A DNA stretch of 5,077 bases from Opitutia bacterium. Lineage in GTDB: Bacteria; Verrucomicrobiota; Verrucomicrobiia; Opitutales; Seribacteraceae. This document shows, piece after piece, positions 1-5,077 of the stretch. The notes beneath the pieces are model-generated. The model saw nothing but the letters and a program-made list of their open reading frames with translations, was not told the DNA's origin and ran no database searches. The position numbers were made by a program, and so were the translations under genes. The stretch is taken from NCBI GenBank assembly GCA_018695085.1, contig JABHOU010000080.1, positions 1 to 5,077 of the forward strand, read 5' to 3'. Position 1 is the first letter of the stretch. Every line of letters starts with the position of its first letter.

Positions 1-121
1 AGCCGTGCTTTTTCCCTTGAATCGATTGCCCGAGAAATTCGCAGTAGTTCTTGTCGGCGAAGGCGGTCACGCAAGAAAGGCAAAGAATCATGCCGGCTAT
101 GACCCCTAGGCTTCTGGACAT
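1..121 (-). CDS. N-terminus of an exported protein of unknown function (cut by the window edge)
   Basis: An open frame starts with ATG at 121-119 and stays open for 40 codons to the left edge, so only the N-terminus is present. Residues 1-22 look like a Sec signal peptide: an Arg at position 3, a hydrophobic core around residues 5-19 (GVIAGMILCLSCV), and an Ala-Phe-Ala cleavage site before Asp23. Two cysteines lie in the core, but the residues before them do not make a good lipobox, so signal peptidase I cleavage is preferred. The visible mature part begins DKNYCEFLGQSIQGKKHG, which I do not recognise. Met11 is a possible alternative start but would leave a very short signal peptide without a basic residue. 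There is no strong ribosome-binding site, only a GGA about 8-10 bases upstream. The gene follows the GH127 gene by 43 bp on the same strand, so it is probably the next gene of the same operon and may act in the same extracellular glycan pathway; that is inference. Confidence 0.75.
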   Translation of the reverse strand, partial: MSRSLGVIAGMILCLSCVTAFADKNYCEFLGQSIQGKKHG

Positions 122-164
122 TTGCTGATCCAAGTTGATCCGGTTAATTCGGGACCGAAGGATA
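122..164 (-). other. Short intergenic gap between GH127 gene and the downstream exported-protein gene
   Basis: The 43 bp between the GH127 stop codon and the next ATG contain no terminator-like hairpin with a T run and no recognisable promoter. The hexamer GGATCA occurs twice on the minus strand, which is probably chance. The gap is consistent with co-transcription of the two genes. Confidence 0.5.
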
Positions 165-2627
165 TCAATCCTCGAATGCTACCTTGACCTCAAGGATTCC
201 AACTGCCGCATCTTCCTTCGGCATCATTTTGATCCGGATGGCATCGCAGGTAAGGGGGGCGGCCGGGTGCACCACGTTGTACTGGTTAGCCCGGTTGTCG
301 TACCTATCGGTGACGTAAAGTTCGAAGGGTTTCCATTCACCCTTGTTGCGCACCTCGAGAGACCATTCTTTTGGAAACTTGACGTCCTGCTGATCCTGCA
401 TCCAGTAGACGCCAACGTCCCTTACCTTTCTCGGCTTTGCGAAATGTCCTTCAACCCATTGCTCTTTACCAAGTTGCGGGCGGCTGGTCCACCTTTGCAC
501 TTTATTTCCGCTGGACCAACGGGGTTCTTTTCCATCTCCAATGGCACTCACGGTGTCGAGATCGGAAGTATGAGAAGCCTTCAGGGTCTTGAAGATGCTT
601 TTCTTGGGCAGGGCGTGCGGATCGAAGACGGCTAATTCGGGAGTCGTGGGGAACCAGATGATCATCGATCCAGGCTTACGGTTGTTCCATGCGTAGTAGG
701 GGACGAGGGAAAGTTTCCGTTTTTCCGGTTCCCCTGCTTTCTTCAGCGCATTCGCTTGGGAGATTACTTGAATGAAGCTTCCGGCGGGGTGTTTGACTCT
801 GGAAAGCGTGGTTTTTCCGACAGAGAGTTTCTTGTCCAGGAAGAAGCGATGGGTGACTCCACCGTTATCAACCTCCTCGGCGCAAAGAACGAATGGTCCC
901 CGGGTGAAAGCGACGCGGTCGTGGTTATCCTCCACCCGCTCGTCACATTCGTTCAAGCGGGTTGGCATGGGCAACTCGAGTACTACCTTGTCCCCTTTTT
1001 TCCATTCTCTGTCCAAAACGGCAAACCCAAGTTCCGTTTTTGGGCTGACGCCCTTTCCGTTTACCGAGATGCCCCACTTTTCGGAAGAAGAGTCTAGATA
1101 ACTATATAGCTTGCCCGGAACGAATTGCTTGCCCGTCCATGTCGGGATGCGCAGTCGCAGGCTGAAGGAAGCCGGTTTCTCGGGGTTGAGCGATACTTCA
1201 ACCCGTCCCTCGTTAGGATAATCCGTCTTTTGGGAAATCGCGAGGCTCGTGCCAGCTATGTCAATTTTCGTGGAGGTTTCCGCATACATTGCGAGGTAGA
1301 GGTTTTTATCATCGTGGGCGTAGGTCATTCCCTGAACTTGGGGAAGCAGGCGGGCCATGTTGCTCGGGCAACAGGCGGTTCCGAACCAAGGAGCTCTTCC
1401 GGCCGTTCCATGGTTGAAAGGGTACTTTCCGTCCGCCTCCAAGGGATTGACGTAGAAGAACCGGTTACCCTCGAGGTTTACCGCGGCGAGAACGTTGTTG
1501 AGGAGGGAAACCTCGGCCACGTCGAGGTACTTGGCATCCTTGTGGACCAGAAACATTCTGAAATTAAAGAGAACGTTTCCTACGGCAGCACAGGTCTCGT
1601 TAAAGGCGTCGGCGTTTGGGAGAAGGTAGGAAGGTCCGAATCCCTCGATTCCATGAACCGCTCCGAGACCACCAGTGATGTGCATGCGGGTATCCGTTAC
1701 GTTGCCCCAAATCCTGTGCAGGGCACGGGTGTATGAATTCTTTTTCTTTAGGTGGGCCAAGTCCGCCATTGCCGAATAAAGGTAGGTTGCCCGAACGGCA
1801 TGCCCAACTGCTTCGCTTTGTTTTTCCAATGGGGCATGTTGCTGGGCATAGGTGGGGGACATCACCCCTTCCCCGTCGGGTATGTAGGTCTTTCCCCGGA
1901 TCTCTAGAAACTTCTCGGCCATTTCCAAATAGAGCTTCTTGCCGGTTACTTTATATAGCTTGACCAAGGCAAGCTCCATTTCCTGATGCCCGGGAGCCTG
2001 CCGGATGGGTTTGCCCCCGTTATACTTGGGGTCGCCAACGAAAAAGACCTGGTTGACATGCTGGGCATTTTTCTCGGCCACCTTGAGCAACTTGTCCTTA
2101 CCGGTGGCTTGGTAATAAGCGATGGCTGCTTCGTAGAGATGGCCCATGTTGTAAAGCTCGTGGCTGTGCACGACGAAGGTATAAGGTTCGTTGCCCATCA
2201 TGTTCTTGTCGGAACCCACCTTGGTAGTGTGGGAGGGATAAAGGTAACCGTTCGGTTCCTGGGCGGAAGCGATGACGTCCACGATCCGGTCGAACTGGGC
2301 TTCCAGTTCTGGGTCGTCCTGCAACTGGGCAAGGTAAGCCGCCCCCTCCATCACCTTGTAGAGATCTGAATCGATAAACCTGTGCGGGCGGTGACCCTCC
2401 ACTTTTTTGCCGGCAAGAAAGTCGGCCGCCGCTTGCAAGTGAGCTACTCCTTTTTCGGTCTTTTCGAAGGCGAATGGTACGAGTACCTTGCGCTGGGTGA
2501 TGAGACGCGGGCGCCAAAACTCGCTCGTCATCTCGACTTCGTGAAACGGGACAGGTTCAATAGCATAACCGGAGGGGGAAAAGATCAACGGCGAGAAGCA
2601 AAGAAAAAGTAATAACCTAGTTTTCAT
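165..2627 (-). CDS. Secreted GH127 (DUF1680) beta-L-arabinofuranosidase-like glycoside hydrolase with C-terminal F5/8-type domain
   Basis: An 820-residue protein. Residues 1-22 are a signal peptide (Lys2, Arg4, hydrophobic stretch LLLFLCFSPLIF, cleavage after Gly-Tyr-Ala). From about residue 25 to 440 it matches the helical catalytic barrel of GH127, with the typical segment HSHELYNMGHLYEAAIAYY at 154-172. The family's metal/cysteine site is complete: Glu344 and Cys346 (FNETC), Cys419 and Cys420 (TACCPSN), corresponding to Glu338, Cys340, Cys417 (nucleophile) and Cys418 of Bifidobacterium HypBA1. Glu328 lies 16 residues before Glu344, the spacing of the HypBA1 acid/base Glu322. Residues about 445-660 fit the beta-sandwich part. 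Residues about 680-820 are an addition beyond the usual length of roughly 600-660, resembling an F5/8-type C (discoidin, CBM32-like) domain. Family members release beta-L-arabinofuranose; the exact sugar here is not proven. The ATG at 2627 is chosen because the signal peptide follows directly; no Shine-Dalgarno sequence precedes it. It lies 72 bp after the sulfatase gene and 43 bp before the next exported-protein gene. Confidence 0.93.
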   Translation of the reverse strand: MKTRLLLFLCFSPLIFSPSGYAIEPVPFHEVEMTSEFWRPRLITQRKVLVPFAFEKTEKGVAHLQAAADFLAGKKVEGHRPHRFIDSDLYKVMEGAAYLAQLQDDPELEAQFDRIVDVIASAQEPNGYLYPSHTTKVGSDKNMMGNEPYTFVVHSHELYNMGHLYEAAIAYYQATGKDKLLKVAEKNAQHVNQVFFVGDPKYNGGKPIRQAPGHQEMELALVKLYKVTGKKLYLEMAEKFLEIRGKTYIPDGEGVMSPTYAQQHAPLEKQSEAVGHAVRATYLYSAMADLAHLKKKNSYTRALHRIWGNVTDTRMHITGGLGAVHGIEGFGPSYLLPNADAFNETCAAVGNVLFNFRMFLVHKDAKYLDVAEVSLLNNVLAAVNLEGNRFFYVNPLEADGKYPFNHGTAGRAPWFGTACCPSNMARLLPQVQGMTYAHDDKNLYLAMYAETSTKIDIAGTSLAISQKTDYPNEGRVEVSLNPEKPASFSLRLRIPTWTGKQFVPGKLYSYLDSSSEKWGISVNGKGVSPKTELGFAVLDREWKKGDKVVLELPMPTRLNECDERVEDNHDRVAFTRGPFVLCAEEVDNGGVTHRFFLDKKLSVGKTTLSRVKHPAGSFIQVISQANALKKAGEPEKRKLSLVPYYAWNNRKPGSMIIWFPTTPELAVFDPHALPKKSIFKTLKASHTSDLDTVSAIGDGKEPRWSSGNKVQRWTSRPQLGKEQWVEGHFAKPRKVRDVGVYWMQDQQDVKFPKEWSLEVRNKGEWKPFELYVTDRYDNRANQYNVVHPAAPLTCDAIRIKMMPKEDAAVGILEVKVAFED

Positions 2628-2699
2628 GATGATGGAGTGGAGCAGAATTAGAATCTAAATATTAAAAATGATTTTGAGAAAGTTCCCCCCTCTGGAATT
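2628..2699 (-). other. AT-rich gap between sulfatase and GH127 genes
   Basis: These 72 bp are clearly more AT-rich than the flanking genes, especially 2650-2680. An imperfect inverted repeat (2679-2686 with 2694-2701, seven-base loop) straddles the sulfatase stop codon. In the minus-strand RNA it has an A-C mismatch in the middle of the stem and no immediate U run, so it is at best a weak terminator or mRNA-stabilising hairpin. AT-rich stretches such as TAATAT could serve as a -10 element for the GH127 gene, but no paired -35 is convincing. No purine-rich ribosome-binding site precedes the GH127 ATG. Confidence 0.4.
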
Positions 2700-4898
2700 T
2701 TATCGGAACCGGATGGTGGGGCCAACGGGAATTCGGAAAGCGGAATAGTCGAGATGAAGGTCACCAAAGGAGGGAATTGCCAATGTGCGTTCCATTTCCC
2801 CATTCCTGAAAAGTACGCTTCGGACGACACTGACCTTGGGGTTGATGATCGGTGAAAGACCGTCGTAGGCTGCAGGGTCGTGAAAATGATCCCCGTCACC
2901 CGCAACAGTGGACATGGTTAGCAGGTACTTGGCTCCCTTTTCAAGGGCAATGGGCCGATCAAGCTTCAGGTATCGAAACTCGCCCTCAAGTTCCCCTGAT
3001 TTACCTGGCGCTATCTTCATGCGGGTGAGTTCTTCCGGAAAGCCTTCATCAAGCTTCCAGAGAGCAATTGAATGCGGACTCTGGATTGTTCTTGGGTTTT
3101 TGCCCATTCGGCTTGGTTGATCGCGTTGATCCTCGGAGGGAATTCCACGTGCGGACCGTACAGGTTTTTCGCGGTCATGGTCGTCCCACATTCCCAGATG
3201 GGTGGCCGTGCGGTTTTCCAGAAGCTCGAACTCGAATCCGATGAAACCGGTGAGGTCATTTCTCAAGTTGTGCCAGCCATCATCCAAAATTAAGTTTCCA
3301 TTATCCTCTGCCTCGAGCTCACGGGCATGTCCCTGATTATGAATTTTCAGTAAATCGTTAGACATTTCCTTTGCCTCCTTCTCTGTTTCCGAATTCGAAA
3401 AATCTCCATGCTCATGAGGGTTTTCCTTCAGGTCGTACAAGATCACGGACTTCGCGGATCCTCTTGTTCCTTCCATCGTCCATGGACGGGCAAGCCCTCC
3501 CTCGGCAATCAGTTTTTTGGGACCTTTCCTGACAGCGATGGCATCGTTTCCGTAGGGCGGGCCGAGGTGGCAAAAGAAATAGCGGGCCCTTGAATCTTGT
3601 TTTTCGGGCACCTCCCAATAAGCAAGCGAATCCAAGCTATCCTGTGCCTCGGAGGGTTTGAGCGGGTCACCCACGAGGTTAGCGAAAGTGGCAAAAAGAT
3701 CCGTCAGTGAAAATAAGTTGCGGTTAATGCTTCTTTCTTCAAATCGTTCTTTCCAGAAGAGGATGAAGGGTACACGATGTCCGCCTTCCCAGAGCTTGGC
3801 CTTTTTTCCCCGCAATCCTCCGCTTTCCTGATTTGGTCCGTTGTTGTCGCCAACGTTGGGTCCATTATCACTGGTGAAAACCACCAAGGTGTTGTCGATC
3901 AGTTTATGTCCCGGGTGACGAGGATCGTCCGTCTCGCGAAGGGTCTTGAGCAATGCCCCGAAAGCGATATCGTTTTCCAGAACCATGTCCTCGCGGTCGC
4001 CACCCTTGGAGCCATCAGAGTATCTGCTCTGTCCCTTGATTCGAGTGCCTGCGATGGACTCGGGCACAGCGTAGGGCCCAGTTGCGTTTTGCTGTAAATG
4101 ATTTGCATTAGGGGCATAGTAGAGGAAGAAAGGCGTCTGTGCTTTGCTCTGTCTTTTGACGAAACCTGTGGCCTCGCGTAGGTAATCGGGCCCGAGTTGA
4201 GCCAAGTCCCAATCGGGTGCTGCAAGGATTCGTCCTTCCCTGCGCTTCATCCCGATCAGTTTCATTTTCGAACGATCTGAAAACGTCCACCGGTCGTTGC
4301 GCAGATAAACTCTGGGCTCGGTATCAAGGGGATCCTCGGTGTTTCCTGGGACTCCGAAGAATTCATCGAAGCCATGGTGAGTGGGCCCGTCCAAAACAGG
4401 CTTGGTGAAGTCGACGTCCTGGAAATCGAACTCATCGGCCGGAAACCCGTGCCCGTCGTCGAAATCCATTCCGACGTGGTATTTGCCGATGGCGACAGTG
4501 GCGTAGCCGTTTCTTTTGAGCATCTCGGGAAGAGTGGTCAAGCCCCGTTGAATCATAGGGCGATTGGGACCGTGGGGAAGCCAACCTTGCTTTTTAAGAT
4601 AAGACCGGTGGGAAAGCCTGCCGGTCAGCAGGGAATAACGCGTTGAGCTACACATGGAGGCCGGGGCATGGGCATCCGTAAAGATCATCCCCTGCTTCGC
4701 GAACTTCTCGACGTTCGGGGTCTTAAGGGTTTTGGCGATCGGTTCGGTATCGGGCATCAATTTCACCCCTAAGTAAGCACTGGTGTCCCCGATACCCATA
4801 TCGTCCGCCATAAATAGAATTATGTTCGGCTTGTTGGGTTGAGCCGATACCGAAACCCAACTGATCGTTAGGGCAAGGGATAAATTGAAGGTTGTCAT
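2700..4898 (-). CDS. Secreted formylglycine-dependent sulfatase (family S1) with extra C-terminal domain
   Basis: A 732-residue protein predicted to hydrolyse sulfate esters, probably on a polysaccharide, outside the cytoplasm. Residues 1-19 look like a signal peptide ending Val-Ser-Ala before Gln20, though its n-region lacks Lys or Arg. The sulfatase fold starts at PNIILFMADDMG (25-36), with metal ligands Asp32 and Asp33. Cys83 in CSSTRYSLLTGR is the residue converted to formylglycine, with Arg87 following. Further signature residues are Lys139 and His141 (GKYHVG), His267 (NANH), Asp344 and Asn345 (TSDNG) and Lys366 in LRGKKAKLWEGGHRVP. The catalytic part ends near residue 500 with the family's usual LYDLKENPHEHGDFS strand. 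Residues about 530-732 form an extra domain (see separate entry). The ATG at 4898 is the first after an in-frame TAA at 4907-4905 and is followed by the signal peptide. An IS end lies 10 bp upstream. A formylglycine-generating enzyme or anSME must be encoded elsewhere. The precise S1 subfamily and substrate cannot be read from the sequence. Confidence 0.93.
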   Translation of the reverse strand: MTTFNLSLALTISWVSVSAQPNKPNIILFMADDMGIGDTSAYLGVKLMPDTEPIAKTLKTPNVEKFAKQGMIFTDAHAPASMCSSTRYSLLTGRLSHRSYLKKQGWLPHGPNRPMIQRGLTTLPEMLKRNGYATVAIGKYHVGMDFDDGHGFPADEFDFQDVDFTKPVLDGPTHHGFDEFFGVPGNTEDPLDTEPRVYLRNDRWTFSDRSKMKLIGMKRREGRILAAPDWDLAQLGPDYLREATGFVKRQSKAQTPFFLYYAPNANHLQQNATGPYAVPESIAGTRIKGQSRYSDGSKGGDREDMVLENDIAFGALLKTLRETDDPRHPGHKLIDNTLVVFTSDNGPNVGDNNGPNQESGGLRGKKAKLWEGGHRVPFILFWKERFEERSINRNLFSLTDLFATFANLVGDPLKPSEAQDSLDSLAYWEVPEKQDSRARYFFCHLGPPYGNDAIAVRKGPKKLIAEGGLARPWTMEGTRGSAKSVILYDLKENPHEHGDFSNSETEKEAKEMSNDLLKIHNQGHARELEAEDNGNLILDDGWHNLRNDLTGFIGFEFELLENRTATHLGMWDDHDREKPVRSARGIPSEDQRDQPSRMGKNPRTIQSPHSIALWKLDEGFPEELTRMKIAPGKSGELEGEFRYLKLDRPIALEKGAKYLLTMSTVAGDGDHFHDPAAYDGLSPIINPKVSVVRSVLFRNGEMERTLAIPSFGDLHLDYSAFRIPVGPTIRFR
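2703..3308 (-). other. C-terminal accessory domain of the sulfatase (about residues 530-732), DUF4082-like
   Basis: This is the part of the sulfatase after the catalytic domain. It has a pattern I associate with DUF4082-like beta-sandwich modules: a start motif GFIGFEFEL (551-559), then ATHLGMWDD (565-573), SHSIALWKLDEG (610-619), a strand-rich segment FRYLKLDRPIALEKGAKYLL (641-660), then HFHDPAAYDG (671-680). Such modules are found as C-terminal attachments in secreted proteins; no function is established, and glycan or surface attachment is only a guess. Assignment is from remembered pattern, not a search. Boundaries are approximate. Confidence 0.45.
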
Positions 4899-4900
4899 TA

Positions 4901-4908
4901 TAGATTAA
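4901..4908. repeat. Candidate 8-bp target site duplication (TAGATTAA), one copy
   Basis: IS1595-family elements typically make 8-bp target duplications. The 8 bp directly outside the IS end are TAGATTAA. The partner copy would lie beyond the right edge of the window, so this cannot be confirmed here. On the minus strand it contains an in-frame TAA for the sulfatase, which bounds the sulfatase ORF. Confidence 0.4.
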
Positions 4909-4928
4909 GGGGCTGTCCTAGCTAAGAC
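4909..4928. repeat. Putative terminal inverted repeat of the IS (one end)
   Basis: The sequence begins GGGGCTGTCCTAGCTAAG. A run of G followed by CTGTC is, from memory, typical of IS1016/IS1595-type ends. Only one end is visible, so the length of the repeat is a guess and the inner limit is approximate. Confidence 0.55.
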
Positions 4929-5077
4929 TAATGTTTTTCTTTCAAGTACCACTGTTTAAGCTGTTTGTAGAGGCTTTGATGGTTGCCTCCATTGAAGCGC
5001 CATTCACACTCCTTTAGAAACCAGTGAAAACTAACTTTGTTAATGCCGTTGAATTTCCTTAAATGACGCTTCGCCTG
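4928..5077 (-). CDS. C-terminal 49 residues of an IS1595-family (IS1016/ISXO2-like) transposase, partial
   Basis: Reading inward from the right edge, one minus-strand frame is open for 49 codons and ends with TAG at 4930-4928. It has no start codon in the window because the 5' part is missing. The visible protein begins QAKRHLRKFNGINKVSFHWF and continues with LKECEWRFNGG, the characteristic end of IS1016/IS1595-type DDE transposases (pattern AKRhLrkFNGi...hF..FLKECEwRFN). The Lys/Arg of the first residues sits about where the basic residue of the DDxK catalytic signature is expected, though the acidic residues are outside the window. No frameshift or stop interrupts the visible part, so the gene may be intact. 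The stop codon is only 29 bp from the sulfatase ATG and the genes are co-directional, allowing read-through transcription. Recognition is from memory of the family. Confidence 0.85.
   Translation of the reverse strand, partial: QAKRHLRKFNGINKVSFHWFLKECEWRFNGGNHQSLYKQLKQWYLKEKH

Larger units (their letters stand above)
4909..5077 (-). mobile_element. 3' end of an IS1595-family (IS1016-like) insertion sequence, truncated by the window edge
   Basis: The element is recognised by the transposase C-terminus it encodes (4928-5077) and by the abrupt end GGGGCTGTCC at 4909, 19 bp beyond the transposase stop codon, which is the compact layout expected of this family. By hand count the segment is 71 G+C in 169 bases (about 42%), lower than the GC-rich stretches of the neighbouring enzyme genes. 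Its transposase reads toward the sulfatase, so the element's 3' end abuts the sulfatase start. The other end is outside the window. Confidence 0.8.

Noticed and set aside
78..83. Possible lipoprotein signal in the left-edge protein (cysteines 14 and 17)
   Set aside because: The residues before each cysteine do not fit the lipobox consensus, whereas Ala-Phe-Ala before Asp23 is a good signal peptidase I site.
135..635. Plus-strand open frame of 166 codons
   Set aside because: It is antisense to the C-terminal domain of the GH127 gene and shows no family features or ribosome-binding site.
1125..1736. Plus-strand open frame of 203 codons
   Set aside because: It lies entirely antisense within the GH127 gene, whose conserved catalytic motifs prove the minus-strand reading; the composition is that of a shadow frame with no recognisable domain.
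2679..2701. Inverted repeat at the sulfatase stop codon as a rho-independent terminator
   Set aside because: The stem contains a mismatch in the minus-strand RNA and is not followed immediately by a U run.
3777..4097. Plus-strand open frame of 106 codons
   Set aside because: It is antisense to the catalytic region of the sulfatase (including the TSDNG metal site) and has no features of a real protein.
4897..4925. Perfect TATAAT (minus strand 4902-4897) 17 bp from a TTAGCT in the IS end, looking like a hybrid promoter at the junction
   Set aside because: The -10 box overlaps the sulfatase ATG, so transcripts would start inside the gene and lack its start codon and signal peptide. The -35 matches only three of six consensus bases. 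It may be chance.

Overview
All four genes in this 5,077-base window lie on the minus strand, so the transcriptional order is right to left. The layout is: the 3' end of an insertion sequence (4909-5077), a secreted sulfatase (2700-4898), a secreted GH127 beta-L-arabinofuranosidase-like enzyme (165-2627), and the first 40 codons of another exported protein that runs off the left edge (1-121). The gaps are short (10 bp from IS end to sulfatase start codon, 72 bp sulfatase to GH127, 43 bp GH127 to the last gene). No tRNA, rRNA, CRISPR array or convincing terminator was seen.

The sulfatase and GH127 enzyme both carry signal peptides, intact catalytic signatures and an extra C-terminal domain. 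Together they look like part of a polysaccharide-utilisation cluster. The inference is that a sulfated or sulfate-decorated glycan carrying L-arabinofuranose (or a related sugar) is desulfated and trimmed outside the cytoplasm. The third exported protein probably belongs to the same transcription unit, but too little of it is present to name.

The sulfatase/glycosidase pairing, lack of clear Shine-Dalgarno sequences, moderate GC content and appended C-terminal domains fit a polysaccharide-degrading member of the PVC group. A marine Verrucomicrobiota is the best guess; Planctomycetota, Lentisphaerota or others cannot be excluded from sequence alone.

The most notable feature is the right edge. 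An ORF too short for routine ORF listing encodes the last 49 residues of an IS1595/IS1016-type transposase. The IS end (GGGGCTGTCC...) lies only 10 bp upstream of the sulfatase ATG and in the same orientation, so whatever native promoter and leader preceded the sulfatase has been displaced. I see no strong evidence for a new multi-gene system; the enzymes belong to known families in a plausible but ordinary combination.
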